A DNA stretch of 64,000 nucleotides from Chalciporus piperatus (GCA_038093975.1 JBBPTG010000062.1:1-64000); one strand, 5' to 3'. Positions 33,868 to 46,303 are shown, numbered from the stretch's first letter. A program made the numbers and translations. The notes: a model not told the origin generated them from the sequence alone.

Positions 33868-36156
33868 TCAACCGGCCCAGCCTTGCAAGGAACTCGATGA
33901 AGTGCTGCCGACGAAGCGATTAGGCTCGCCATCGCCTGTGTTCGCAGGGGGAGGCGCGGAACGAGCATCTTGCACTGCATAACCGGGTTGCTGCTGCTGC
34001 GGATACGGCGTGTCTGTGTGTTCGCATCGACGATCACGATCACCCACGCGCATCACTCGGGAGGTTAGTCAACATTCTACGGGACGGCATCAAAAGGTCC
34101 GACGCACATGCTCCATCAGTGGTCGAGTAATTGTTTACTGACGTAAAAGCGGAAAATTGAGGAAATGCTGAGGGAGACGAGTGGAGAGCTGCTTGTAGCT
34201 TTGCCGCTGTCGCTGCTTCGAGCTCCGCTGAGAAGATGAATGGGACGTCTCCCGCATCCTTGACTTTTTGGGAGCCTCTGATCCCGCTACGAGGTTCGGT
34301 GGTCACGCTGTCTAGTCTGTATTTGTTGGACATGGCGCTTAGGCTTTGCAGCGTGGAACCGTGTTGGAGCTCTTGGGAATGGCGTCGAGAGGATTGCGAC
34401 CCTCCCGGCTTTGGGATCGGGGAAGGACTGGTACCGGGTTTCGACATAGGTGTCCACGCCGTTCTCTGGGAGGGGACAGGGATGGCAGCTGATAGTGGTG
34501 TTTGGAACGGTGGAGAGATGGAAAAGTATCCGCCGGAAGGATCACAGTGGGGCGTCACGGCCGAGAAGCTAGGCTCAGTCATGGGGGCAGGTGACATGAT
34601 ATCAGGTGAGAAAGAGGTCGATACCGTCGGAGGAGTTGAGGGATACCCTGCTTGTTCGGAGTATAGTGACATCGTTGGGGATGCTCCATGATGAGAGGAC
34701 AGGGACGTAGTTGGTGACGATGGTGAGGAACCGACGTCTGAAGAAGAAATTCGGTTTCAAGGACTTTACCATAGGGAAAGTAGAATTTGACACACCTCCG
34801 AGGTGTGGCGGTCTTTCAGCACGTCGACCTCGTTGTTCAATCTTGGACATACCCACCACGTGTCCATCCTCGGTGGTGGGGAATGGTTGAGAACCCGCCG
34901 GAATGGACAACGGTGTCGGTGCACGCTTATATTTCGTGCGGACCGGCTCTTCACGAACAAACGGTGCCCTTGCAGGCTGTGCGCCGTACAGTTTCTTGCG
35001 GCTCAATCCATGCACTTTCTGCAGCGAGCTAACTAAGCTTGGAGTCGAGCCAGCTTGTATCGACGCAGGGGCCTCTGGTGATGCACGATGGGTATCCTGT
35101 GGGAAGGACTGATGTCGGTGGACTGGTGGCCGAGCCGTGCTATAATACGATTGCTGCGGATGGTCAGTGTGGTTGGGAGGTGGCTAGCGGAGCTCACCTG
35201 TTCTGACGGTTGTATGGCGGGCGAGTCTAGAGCTGCACGATGTGAAGTCAGGGGAAACGCCCATGCAAGATCTCGGTGGACGAACCGGAATTGTTTCCAG
35301 ATAGAAGGAACATATAATCAGAACTTGTGGGAAACCATGGGGTTACCTGGCCGTGTCCTTGAAGTTCCAGCTTCAGGGGCGTAAGTACGGAAGTTCCGAC
35401 GAGGCCGGAGCGCCTTACACTAGTCAAAAAAAGCTCGTTCATTGACCTCATGTCTTGTGAAGCGGGGAGAACCATATGGCAGTGGATGCCGTGCTAGTGA
35501 TATGAAATAAAAGGATCAATGTGATGCGTTACCTGAATGTCAATAGGACACAACCTGTGCCATCCTTTGGCCGAGTAGTCGCCACTCTGATTGCCCGATC
35601 TGTGTTGGCATCGTCGCAGGAACACCCCACGTGCCTTCTATGGGCGTTGACGCGGCAACCACAATGAGGTGTAAATTAACCGGACCGCCTGGAAATTTGG
35701 TGGCTGCATCGAGCATGAGCTTTGAAAACGGGTCAAGTTCAATGTGTACGCGATTCATAAGGGATCAAAACACCGACCTCGATACCCCTGTTTATGATTC
35801 GAGACGTAATTCCGTTATCTTGACTGAAGCTAAACTTCAAGTCGGGGAGTTGATTGTATTGTCTAGGCGGCGCAGAGTGGATTGAAGTAGAATCGTCACC
35901 GACTGGGGCGGTGGTTAGCCACAGCACGGGAATCTGGATATCAAATGAGGCACGAGAGAAGAAAGATGTGAAAGCCACGGACAGGCACGACTGGGTTTGC
36001 CATCCGCATGGTTCCGAGGAGAGTGGGTAAATACTGCTCTCGGAGATCATTCCAAGCAGACACCATCCCTTGCGAGTTTTCAATGAGAATTAAGGTAATT
36101 ACCGCATTGACGGCAGGGCCAGAGGAGAAGATGGGGGGCACGCCACTGGAAGACAT
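33868..36156 (-). CDS. Mediator subunit 25-like protein with N-terminal VWA domain
   Basis: Exon 1 (35983-36156) encodes VITLILIENSQGMVSAW and LREQYLPTLL. Exon 2 (35778-35933) encodes VLWLTTAPVGDD and SRIINRGIE. Exon 3 (from 35719) encodes LMLDAATKFPGGPVNLHLIV. Together they read like the von Willebrand A fold of Med25, which recruits activators to Mediator. Further exons encode KGWHRLCPIDIQ, HGIHCHMVLPASQDM and VTPWFPTSSDYMFLLSG. A long Ser/Pro-rich, basic tail follows (34.0-35.2 kb, with SRKKLYGAQPARAPFV), ending in a Gln-rich exon at 33868 (PYPQQQQPGY). Exon 3 needs either a 31-bp intron near 35620 or a one-base correction. The overall identity is a motif-level call, and several internal splice sites are unresolved. 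Confidence 0.6.
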
Positions 36157-37736
36157 GATTTACGATACGGCGATTTGCACGTGTTGCAAGACAGGATCGT
36201 AGCGGGAATGCAAAGGAGAGACGGTACTAAACTACACACCGAATAAGCGGAAATGACAGAGGGAAAGGGAGGTCGTGATGCAGGATAGAGAGAACGGGGT
36301 TGAGGGGGGGAAGCTAATGAGCACTTGTGGACGTTTATGGGACCAGAGTTGGCGGACTTTCTATTTGAGTGATAAAATGCCTTGAATGTTGTCAGTAATT
36401 TACGATGAATAAATTCATTCGAGGAACCTATTGGGTGATAAGCGTGATCTTCGATGATGTGAACAATGTAAAAGGTTAAAGGCTCAGGATGAGAAAGGAC
36501 ATTGTTATTGTCTAAGGGGGAGGAATGGGGAGAAGCTCGGTCTCTGGATACGGCGAAAGGGTTATTATACTGTGCTGTAGCGAGGGCGTGACATTGTCAT
36601 GAGGCAACAGAAGTTCGGAAGATGTAGATTGGATACTCACAGAACGGACTCGACCCGATGTGAGCGGTGGAAATGCCAGCAACCTGGACGATCGCCCTTT
36701 GGTAGAAGCGATCAGTTGGACTACGTGAGTACGGCGGCTCACGTGGCTGTCGGAACCAAAGCTGGGTTAAACTTATCGATTCCTGACAACAACATTTGCG
36801 GAGAACAAAATAACACCGGGCCCTATTGCTAACTTATTGGTCTCCGTCAGCTCCGCCGCTCCGGACAATAGCCTGAGTGGATGTTCCGTGCTGACCCTTT
36901 GAAATGATTCTACTCAGTCAAGCGACAGAAGCCGAACCGACTTCTAGCCGCTGATATTGTGAGGTAAAGTTTTTGCAAGCTTGACAGACAAGCAGCAGAC
37001 AGCAGCACAGCCCAGTTGTGCACCCCGCAGCAGCTTGGAAGCGGTGACAGTTTCAAGTTGGAGGATTGCCGCACCTGTGCTTGGGCCTCTCGATGGGCCA
37101 CTTCACCGAGTCGGATCGCACCTCGATTATTATCCCATGCTACACAGGGCGACAATCCTCGAGGCAGACACACATGCGAAGACTCAGTCACCTATCGCGA
37201 GATTTTGGCGATGGCGGCGGATGGCCCGGGGACAGTGACGCACCCTCGGAGGCGTGGTCGAATGGGGTCCCTCGACAAAATCAGTCGTTTCCATTGGAAA
37301 TATCAACCCAAATATACCACGGCTCAAACGACTCAAACCATGGGAAGTCCTCATTTAGAGTTGGCGAGTGTCCCTCGATGAGTCGATACCTTGCCCAAGC
37401 TTAAAGTGACCCACTCGACATGACGTCACCGCACCAGGATTGAATTAAACTGTATGCAATGAATCCTCGCCACGTTGCGCCGCTCGAGGATTGAAAGGAG
37501 CCTGAGTCCTTGTGTAGAGTAGGTTCTCTCTCTGACTCTGAGTCTCTCATGTCAATGCCCGGGCCGGCGGGGCGATTTGTCCGCCGAACCGTGGTGACAG
37601 CCTTGACAGCTCGTTAAATATGGTTCCTGATCACATTGATGTCGAACCTGGGTCCTGAACGGTCTGGGGTATAAAATGACGACGGGTTTTGGGGTAAACG
37701 GCAGCTTCGCTCCTGTGTTCACTCCCTCAATCAAGT
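36157..37736. other. Intergenic region upstream of the first polygalacturonase
   Basis: About 1.6 kb without a supported gene. Short open frames near 36.5-37.4 kb lack family features. It should contain the promoters of the divergent Med25-like and GH28 genes. Confidence 0.35.
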
Positions 37737-39490
37737 ATGCGATTCTTTGCTCTGCTTGCGCTTCTTCCAGTCGCACTCGCCGCCGCCGCGGATAAACCCC
37801 CAACCAAATCAAATCCCTATGTGAAGGTCACCGGCCACACGTGCACAGTCACTCCTATTGGAGGTGGTCAAGATGACGGCCCGAATATCCTTTACGCGTT
37901 CAAGGCTTGCGGGTCTGGAGGCACCGTCGTGCTGGACAAATTCTATGTTGTGAACACGGTTCTCGTAACTACCGGACTCAAGAACGTTGGCATCGAGCTC
38001 AGCGGTGTTGGTAGGTCATCGTACAATTCCGCATGCCTGGGGATTTACTTAACTTGTTCCAGTTCAATATGCGCCTGACATCGCGTACTGGTCACCCAAC
38101 TCATATTACATGACATACCAAAACGCGTATGTATAATGATTCTCCAATGCATTCAGTCCTTCTCACAAACGACGCGCAGAACTACTTACTGGTTCCTTTC
38201 CGGTGACAATATCCACCTCTACGGCGGAGGTACGCTGGATGCCAATGGTCAAGTTTGGTGGGATTATCCCAACAAGGTTCCGCAATTTCTTGCTTTTCCC
38301 TCACTGTGAGCGTCTTACTCACCGTCTTACAGACTGTGGGAACCGCGGGTGGTTCTTCGACGGCCTTTGCGCGACCAGTTCCTCTCACCGTGGGCAACGC
38401 GTCAAACGTTCTGATCGAAGATCTTACCCAGATAGGATCCCCCTTCTGGGTATGTCAGCTTTCTCCGTTTGGATAATTCGTGTTGTCTTACCCGAATTCC
38501 AGAACAACTTCGTGTATCAGTCCACGCATGTGACGTACCGTCGCATGAACATTTCCACGAAGTCGTACTCTTCCAACCCCACTGCGAACTCTGGTATTGT
38601 CCCCTCCTATTGCGTATCCCTGATTGTCACTCACGCTTGCGACATAGATGGCTGGGACATTTACCGTTCATCATGGGTCACCATCGAGGACTCTACAATC
38701 GACAACGATGATGACTGTGTTTCCTTCAAACCCAACACGACGGACACGGTTGTTCAGAACCTCTACTGCAATGGTTCTCATGGTATCTCCGTCGGTAGTC
38801 TTGGCCAGGTATGTGCCGTCCATCGCTAGACTTCACTATCAGAGTTGAGACATTCGTTGGCAGTACGCCGGGGAAACCGATATCGTTGCCAACATCTACG
38901 TGAAAAATATCTCGATGAACAATGCTCAAAACGGTGCCCGCATCAAGGTGTTCGGTGGCTCGCCAGACCCTCACTCTACTGCTGGAGGTGGTACTGGATA
39001 TGTTAAGGTGACTTACTCTCCCTCATCCTGGGAACTCGGGCTTTATTAATGTCATTCCCTAGAACATTACCTTTGAGGACTTCACCAACTTCAACGTCGA
39101 CAACCCGATGTACCTGAACCAGGTATGTCTATATATCCAGGACTGGTACGTATCTCACCAATGCCTTTGTTTAGTGCTACTCGACACCCGCTGCCGTCTG
39201 CGCTAAATACCCAAGCAACTTGACCATCTCTGACGTTCACTGTGTGTGGCATCCCCTCGTCGTTTTTGCTATGCTCACCGCGCCCCTTCTCATTAGACAT
39301 CAACCTTACTGGAACGTCGTCTGGCAAAGTTGGTGACGTCGTCGTCGAACTCGAATGCTCCAGCGAATGCTATAACATCACTGCGACTGGAACCCACTTG
39401 ACCAGCCCGAAGGGTACAGAAGAGTACTACTGCGCGAACCTTGCAGACGAGTCTACGCTCGATTTCCCTTGCAAAGCTCCCCCTGCATAA
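37737..39490 (+). CDS. GH28 polygalacturonase, paralogue 1 (exo-type likely)
   Basis: Ten exons (37737-38010, 38063-38126, 38180-38276, 38333-38449, 38503-38593, 38648-38808, 38864-39007, 39063-39122, 39175-39241, 39297-39490) give 422 aa. The N-terminus MRFFALLALLPVALAAAA is a signal peptide. GH28 enzymes hydrolyse polygalacturonan in pectin through a right-handed beta-helix. Active-site motifs are intact: SDGWD, NDDDCVSFKPN (two catalytic Asp), SHGISVGSLG (the His motif) and ARIKVFGG (RIK). The [10 protein letters not shown] start and many Asn-glycosylation sites resemble fungal exopolygalacturonases. A close paralogue follows 3.3 kb downstream. Predicted to be secreted and to act on plant cell walls. 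Confidence 0.93.
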
Positions 39491-39999
39491 GCTGTAAAGG
39501 TTGACTAGGTTACACGGACGTCATCTTAAGTATTTATAAAGTTTGTAGTAGCGTACGCCAAATTCAAGTGTTGAGGTGAATCCTTTGTGTGCTCGTCAAT
39601 GTTGAGGAAAAGCCGGGGTAAGTCAAGCAGGGCTCTTCGTGGAGAGAACTACAAGTTAGTAGGGCCGAGCTTCCAAGTGACCCTTTTTACAAGTGACCTC
39701 ACAGCCACCATTCCCCCCCTTGCAAACAAGGTAACAAGGTACCTTAATGACTGCTGTGATGTCGATCTGCATGACACAAGCTTGTCCTGTTGAAATTGGA
39801 TGACTTTGTGTCGGGACGTTAGAGGACCCCTGTTAATGCCTATGTGAACCCAGATCAGCCTCGCCGGTCGCCATGTCCGGACGCAACCCCCAGGAGGGGC
39901 CAAAATTTGTCCGGACTGCGATCCAGGTTATTAAATAAATAAGTTTGGAAGGCCACCTGCGTGGCAAAGCCCGCTACGTTCACACGTTCCGATTAGGGT

Positions 40000-40850
40000 G
40001 CCCTCGCGCCGTTTCCTCACGGGACAGTAAGCCATCAGTTATAAGCACTTCCGCGGAGCTGAAGGCCTGATTACCTCCAAGATCGCGCAACCATTGATGT
40101 AGCGATGCCAAATCGTCCTCTGAATCGCAACGCACGAGACCCAAAGCACAACATATAGATTGCAACCGAGAACGTGATAGCTCCTTAGAACCTTGGCGAC
40201 AAAGATAATTGATCACACCTCCATCTCCGTACCGCAAAGAGTCCTGAAATCCTACAGCATCCCGAAATTGGGAACAAGCTGACCCAGTACCGAAAGACCA
40301 ACAATCTCGTACGAGATGGCGACATAGCTCTTGTCGGACCTCATCGGCCCCCCCAACCATGGAATCTGATGTTGCTGTATAACATCGAACAACAAGTAAT
40401 CAGCCATCGTAAAGAGGGACTCGTGTGTATCACCTGAAAACAAAGAATACACATCACCACACATGTCCGAGGGTACATCCTCATCCTCGACCTGCATATC
40501 TTCAAAACCACAATTCGCGCGTGAGGTTTGCGACACATTCAACGAACCATTGACGACAGCTCGATCGCTGCCAATCCAGTCGTTACCGACAATCAAGTCA
40601 ACACCATCAATATGGCAATTCGAAAGAACAGGAGAAACATCCGTCGTAAACGACACGCGCTCATAAAGCGCTGCAAGAACTCCAGTCCGACACATCGTAG
40701 CGTCGAACGTAAGAGTTCACGGGAGCGAAGCATCGAATCGGACACAAACACGGCGCCCGTCGAACAAACCTGGGTACGAGTTGAACTAAACGAAAGGCCG
40801 AAGAGACGGAAACTCACCTGGAACCAAATCGGAAGTATTCATGGCCACGG
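40000..40850 (-). pseudogene. Broken unknown gene with GNDW motif
   Basis: A first exon (MNTSDLVP, near 40845) splices at a GT-AG intron to LFDGRRVCVRFDASLP. An in-frame TGA follows. Then comes a long open stretch containing IDGVDLIVGNDWIGSDRAVV. At a run of seven G near 40350 the frame shifts by one and continues as GGADEVRQELCRHLVRDC and a Cys/Arg-rich end. I associate the GNDW block followed by a REL-LxxHL C-terminus with an expanded Agaricomycete family of unknown function; the D-L-I-V-G core resembles a retropepsin strand, but no full protease is visible. One stop plus one homopolymer shift suggest a pseudogene, though a sequencing error at the G run is possible. Confidence 0.5.
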
Positions 40851-41205
40851 ACGACGCAAAAATCAGCGGAAGACGACGAGGGAAGTTATTCGCACAGACG
40901 ACGAAAGCTTCGCTGGAACTTCACTTCGAGAAAGGAGCTCTCTGCCAAGTTAAACCTTACATAACATGTGGCTGATTGTGGCTGACGCCAAGACGCAAAT
41001 CGGCCTGCCAAAAATCGAAATTAGTGCACAACACAACCCACTACTTACGTAGCGGGAATAAATAAATAATTTTTCTTCACCCGTTTTTTTTTCGCTCAGA
41101 TCGCGCGCGATCCACGCGTTCTGGGTCGAAATCGCAGGTCTAAACCATGCGCTGAGGCTTTATACGTAGTACAGATGTATTGATGGCCTTGTAAGATGGT
41201 ATACC

Positions 41206-41760
41206 CTAGTATGCTAGGTAATCTTCATTCGCAATCTCTTTGCCGCGCTTGTGGAACCCTCTACATGCAGCTTGGATCTCGTGCACCACCGCTTCGAGTG
41301 TCCTGAATGCCTGAAGATCATTGTCGCGAAGCTCAATACCTCCTGGGGGCATTACCGAGGCTTTAGGGTGTGAGTGTAGAACAGCGAAGAGGGACATCGA
41401 GGGAAGGAGGGCAAATTGATGGCATTAGAAAGGCGCGGCCCGGGTAGCCTGCGTGAACGGCGTGAATGCAGAATGGAAGATTGAATCGAAAACCTGGACC
41501 GTCACGAGAGGTCCCGAGGCCGCAAACTAAGCAGTTCGTGAACAGTGATGTCATGACTCATGGCGAGGTACTAGCTTAGCATTTTCGAAAGCGGGAGTTG
41601 ACGACCTCGTAAGGTAGAACCTTCGTGTCATATAGGATATGTACATTTCCCAATCCAGTCTTTTGGATTGAACAGTGATGGATTCGCGAGGTCGACCACA
41701 GAACAGATCATCATAGTATGATAGTGGATTTGGGTGAGACAATGTACGAGGAGACTCAGA
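41206..41760 (-). pseudogene. Fragmentary unknown gene inside the inverted-repeat segment
   Basis: Open fragments (MSHPNPLSYYDDLFCGRP, then ASVMPPGGIELRDNDLQAF and VVHEIQAACRGFHKRGKEI) read in the same direction with plausible introns between them, ending EDYLAY. I recognise no domain. It could be a small real gene or a captured remnant. Confidence 0.3.
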
Positions 41761-42111
41761 GGAGTGTTACTGGCAGGTCCTTGTCATTCTCGCTCGTGAA
41801 CTGTGGTAAAAATATCTTCGGAAAACTCAAGGCAATGGGCAGCTGCATCGAAACAACCTCAAGACTCTTCCAGAGTACTTGCTAGTACTTTCTACTACTA
41901 AGGATTCTGATGAACAGCACCCGAAATTTAGTTCGGGATCAATTTTCTGACCCCCACCACGCTCGACTTGTCCGGATATGTGATCCAGGTTACCATCAAA
42001 AGACCTCCATTTGTCCGGATAAAAATCCGGGAGCGGGCCCTTCGGGCCCAAATTTGTCCGGACCCCAATCTGGGTCCAAGGGGGATTAGCAGGGGTCCTG
42101 ACGTTAGGCTT

Positions 42112-42260
42112 GTTTTGTGCCTTTGTCAATCCCGGCTGTGCCGCATCAGAGCATATTTGCAGCATGTCATAACATAGGACCCCTGGATTGACTTTGTGCC
42201 TCGGCCTGTTTTGTGCCTTTGCCAATCCCGGTTGTGCCGCATCAGAGCGTATTTGCCGCA
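42112..42260. repeat. Direct repeat, about 53 bp, 96-bp spacing
   Basis: Two near-identical copies begin gttttgtgcctttg and run through aatcccgg, tgtgccgcatcagagc and atttgc (about 42112-42164 and 42208-42260). They lie just outside the inverted-repeat segment, upstream of the second GH28 gene. Confidence 0.75.
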
Positions 42261-42784
42261 GACTGAGTGTTTGCAACCTGCCCCAAGCATGTCATCGCAT
42301 CCAGGTTCCTGTAAACACGATCTATCAAGCTGTCAGAGTCATTCGGCACCGCCTCCAAGCGGGGTTGATCGACCTGAATCCGCCTAAGTATGGTGCAAGC
42401 GAGGCTTGTCAGACTCGGATGGCCTCTCAACTTCAGACGACGGTCCAATGAGATTGCACGCACTCGGTCACTTGCATTAAAATGAGCATCAAGCCTTCCT
42501 ATATGCATTGTTTCAACTTGCGGGCCGGAGTGATCCCGTACCCCACGGGCCGTATGTTGGCTCAACGTCATGGAGGTCATCTGGTCGGTCTTCTGCGCCT
42601 TCTGTCAATGTGGGGTTTGTTCTTTCTCAAGGCAAACAGTGCGCATGGCAACTCATATGACCCCAGTGTCACGAAGGCCAGGCTTCCAGGGTCGTCCCTG
42701 TGCAGACCAGATGACTATAAAACCTGGTCTCGTCCTGGCATGTAGAGATTGAGGTCGCGTTTAGCTTCTCGACGAATCCCAACG

Positions 42785-44584
42785 ATGAATATTGCCTGGC
42801 TGCTCCTCGCACTACCTCTCGTCCGCGCCTGGCCCGGGAAACAACCAGGAGGCGTTCAGAAACACGGCCACACTTGTACCGTCGTCCCCTTCGGAGGCGG
42901 TCAAGACGACGGACCGAACATCCTCTCCGCGTTCGCTCAGTGCAACAATGGCGGAAAGATCGTGCTGGACAAGTATTATGTCGTGAACACTGTCCTCGTG
43001 CACGAGCCATTGCAGGACGTGGAGATCGAGTTGAGTGGTGTTAGTGAGTACTTTTGTTTGGTCCTTCTCAGAGTGCGAGAAGGTGTTGACGCGCTGAGAT
43101 GATCGTCAGTGCAGTACACTCCCAACATTGCGTATTGGTCACCCAACTCGGTGTTCCTCGCCTACCAAAACGCGTGAGTCTCTCGAATACCGTCCGAATG
43201 GGCGCAATCTCAAACATAGGTCACATTGCAGGACGACATATTGGTTCCTCAACGGAAACAACATCCACTTGCACGGTGGAGGCACCATTGACGGGAACGG
43301 TCAAGTATGGTGGGATTACCCCAATGTGGTAAGTGACTAGTGCCATCGCGTCGTCGCCTGTCCTGGCATGACAAGACTAACGCCACTTGTCTGAATCTGT
43401 TAGACCACTGGCACAGCTGGTGGCTCGTCTACTGTCTTTGCTCGACCGATCCCCTTGACTGTTGGGAATGCCAGCAACGTCCTCGTCGAGGATATCACCC
43501 AGATCGGCTCTCCGTTCTGGAACAACTTTGTGTACCAGTCCACGAACGTGACATACCGCAACATGAACATTTCGGCGGTTTCGTACTCCAACAAGCCCAC
43601 GAGAAACTCAGGTGACCAGAGTTTAATTTGTATCCCAGCTTCAGTCTCACTGTTAACTCTTTTGTTGCCTTGGTCAGATGGTTGGGATGTTTATAGGTCG
43701 TCTGATGTGACGATCGAAGACTGCACTGTCCACAACGATGATGACTGTGTCTGTGAGTTGCCTTCGTTTCGTCGCTCCGCTTAGACTCACTGATCCGTCA
43801 CAACCATGAAGCTTTCAAACCAAACTCGACCAACGTTCTCGTTCGCAATATGGTCTGCAGTGGTGGCGACGGCATGTCCGTTGGCTCTCTGGGCCAGGTA
43901 CCGTAGCTCTCCCGTCCTCTCACTCAGGCCCCTGCTCATTTATCCACCAGTACGCCGGCACCGAAGACCACGTCGCAAACATAACCGTAACCAACATCAC
44001 TCTATCAAACTCCGGCAACGCTGCGCACATCAAGGTCTTTGGTGGTTCTCCCAAGGCGAACTCGACTCAAGGCGGTGGACATGGCTACGTCAAGGTGAGC
44101 GGAGTATTCCTGCTAGTGTTAGCCAAACTAACGCGTTCGCGCGCTTGCAGAACGTGACGTTCTCGGACATGTATCTCCCGAACGTAAAATCACCTATCCT
44201 CATCGAAGGGGTAAGCGTTCCCTCATCGCCAATCGTAGCAACCGGGCCCTTTGTCTGACTGGAAACCTTTCTTGCGCAGTGCTATTCCACTCCCGTTTCC
44301 TGTGCCCAATACCCTTCCCTGGTTAACATCTCAGACATCACCTGTGGGTCTCCCCCAGTTTCCCCGATTTCGCCGTTGTCGCTAACCTTTGCATGTATCT
44401 CTCAGACAAGAACATCCATGGCACGACGCCGAGCGCCCTGATAGTTGACCTGAACTGCACGTCGCCCTGCACGAACCTACAATCGACGATGACCAACCTG
44501 ACGAGCACAACTGGAACTGGGGGTTATTTCTGCACGAATGTCGCGAATTCTCAGTTAGACTTCAACTGCTCGAGCTCGGCATAG
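42785..44584 (+). CDS. GH28 polygalacturonase, paralogue 2, active site altered
   Basis: Ten exons (42785-43043, 43110-43173, 43232-43328, 43404-43611, 43678-43752, 43812-43897, 43951-44094, 44151-44210, 44280-44343, 44406-44584) give 411 aa. A signal peptide ([15 protein letters not shown]) precedes a domain closely matching paralogue 1. The catalytic NDDDCVSFKPN and SDGWD are kept. The His motif SHGIS is changed to GDGMS and the RIK motif ARIK to AHIK, so the His and Arg used by GH28 enzymes are missing. The gene lacks the intron that paralogue 1 has between GSPFW and NNFV, but has one inside DDDCV-SFKP that paralogue 1 lacks. Frames are intact, so it may be a pseudoenzyme or have shifted specificity. 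Confidence 0.9.
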
Positions 44585-44803
44585 TGATCATTGCTTCGTG
44601 TCCATCATTGACACTTGAAAAAGATAGGTATCTTACTATAGGGTGAATCGAGCTACACGACAATGTATGACTGTCAAAGTTGATATCAATTGTATGAGTT
44701 GACTTTCTCTTGTACTCGGGGAACACTGATTTTGGGCACTCAAACCGGCAACAAACCTCTGTTTGACAGCGAGGATTTCAACAGAATGAATGCTTCTATT
44801 AAA

Positions 44804-45280
44804 TATATCTGCACTAATGTGGTGAAGTTGGATTCCTGTTGTTCGCGGGAGCGATCAAAAACTGCACTAGTATTCGGATTTCGTCATCAAATACCTTAGC
44901 TTGCGCGTGACTAGCCAGGGCGTACGAAAAGATTTGTTGGTGGTAGATATACAGGTGAGCGAGAACCTACGTTATCCCTAAAGATATCGGTACCTGGTTT
45001 CAGAGAGTTAGAATTGATTGTACAGAGCACGAAGTCAAAACTCATCTTGACCATGGATAGAGGGCTTCCGGCATGACTCGGATGTGTATAGCGAATGCTA
45101 GAGGCTTAGAACGCAGAGGACGACGACGCATTACAGTTTCGACATCTCGGTGGTGAGGAGAAGTAGGAAAGAAGAGAACTTCGTGGACGGATCTCTTATA
45201 TATGTTTTTTTTTGTTCCACCAGGATTCAAGCGGAGACTTCGAGAGAGCTCGGCATGGTCGAATCGTCCACGTCGTCATT
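44804..45280 (-). repeat. Unit A of a paralogous small-gene array (decayed)
   Basis: The unit carries, read on the minus strand, an upstream CGTC-GTCAT element near 45270, a TATATAAGAGATCC promoter block (45185-45207) and the 3' motif acattagtg(c)agatata (44804-44820). The first ATG after the promoter (near 45145) is followed by a stop after four codons, so this unit is probably dead. A longer frame (FAIHIRVMPEALYPW) remains. Confidence 0.5.
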
Positions 45281-45428
45281 GCGCTGTTCGTGTTATGTTC
45301 GACGCGTTAGTACGAGGCAATATGAGGAGTGGCGGATCCGAGTCTTGAGCATGACATCATTCCGGGATTGAACCCCGAAAATCCGCTGGCAGTCTCTGAA
45401 CTCGGATTTGAGCAGAACAATGGCACAA

Positions 45429-46303
45429 TATATCTACACTAATGTTCTACTGGATGGTCTGGGGCTACATGCTTCATAGAACTGCTGTCCTAGCAAGGGT
45501 TGGAACACAACTGGCTTGTGCTCGCGGAGGCGTTCAATGAGTACATACATTGGAAACAACCTGGAAGGGAGGAACCACTGAATGGACGAAAACAGAATGT
45601 GAACGAGCAATCTATTGAGAGTGGTGGCGCAAGTAGTGGAGCTCAGTGAGGGCCACATTGGCGGACTGAGAAACCGAACAACAATCTGGGGTGTCGTTCG
45701 TGCGTGGTGTTGTGGTCACTGGCAGCAACTTGAACATATCTTGTATGAACATATAGGAGCTGATGGTGCGTGGGTGTGGATTGAATGAGACGGTGAAACA
45801 GTTTGGGAAGCTGTCTGAATGCGTCTCGGTCAGCACACAACCCCCCAAATCCAGCCAACTGCTTCGAATGAAAATGCTCCACTCACTACGTCGCCAAAGT
45901 CCCAAATCTTCCCCATACCCAATCCACTCTTTTCATGATGGCGGACGAAATTGCCGGGTGCACGCTAGTATCATCTTGTTAGCATCGCCAAGTCGGCTGT
46001 AATGAGTACGAAGTTTCCGCTACTCACGCGACAAAGCTGGGTTGATGGTTACAGTTCCCTCAGCGCTGTTCCAGGGAATATGAATCTGGAGCACGAGGGA
46101 TCAGGAAAAGGTACACAGAAGAAAAGACGTGATAGACGGGAGCGCGAAGATTAGAGCGCGGAGTGCATTGAGAGAGGCTAGTTTGCATCGACATCATGAT
46201 TTCGGCGAGGAGAGGTGGGGAAGACACGAACGTCGAGGACGGATCTCTTATATATGTTTCCCATCATGATTCAAGCGTTGCGAGAGGTGTTGGCCGACGT
46301 CAT
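45429..46303 (-). CDS. Unit B of the paralogous array: small unknown gene
   Basis: Motifs in order on the minus strand: CCGACGTCAT (46294-46303), TATATAAGAGATCCGTCC (46237-46259), an ATG at 46197 opening MMSMQTSLSQ and then LRAPVYHVF encoded by the shared block at 46125-46144. A possible second exon encodes IHIPWNSAEGTVTINPALS, and a further open stretch runs to 45612. The shared 3' motif acattagtgtagatata closes the unit at 45429-45445. Exon joints are uncertain, and one requires a very short intron. The product is unknown. The promoter conservation across units argues that it is or was transcribed. Confidence 0.4.

Larger units (their letters stand above)
39815..42108. mobile_element. 2.3-kb segment with inverted-repeat ends between the two GH28 genes
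   Basis: The left end (39815-39934) carries gacgttagaggacccctgtt and later gtccggac motifs followed by gatccaggtta. The right end (41966-42108) carries gtccggat with gatccaggtta and ends attagcaggggtcctgacgt. The outermost parts are inverted copies of each other (acccctg(t/c)taat against attagcaggggt). The inner gatccaggtta stretches make the ends partly direct repeats. Inside are two broken minus-strand genes. This is best read as a non-autonomous or decayed DNA element; target duplications were not identified. Confidence 0.5.
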
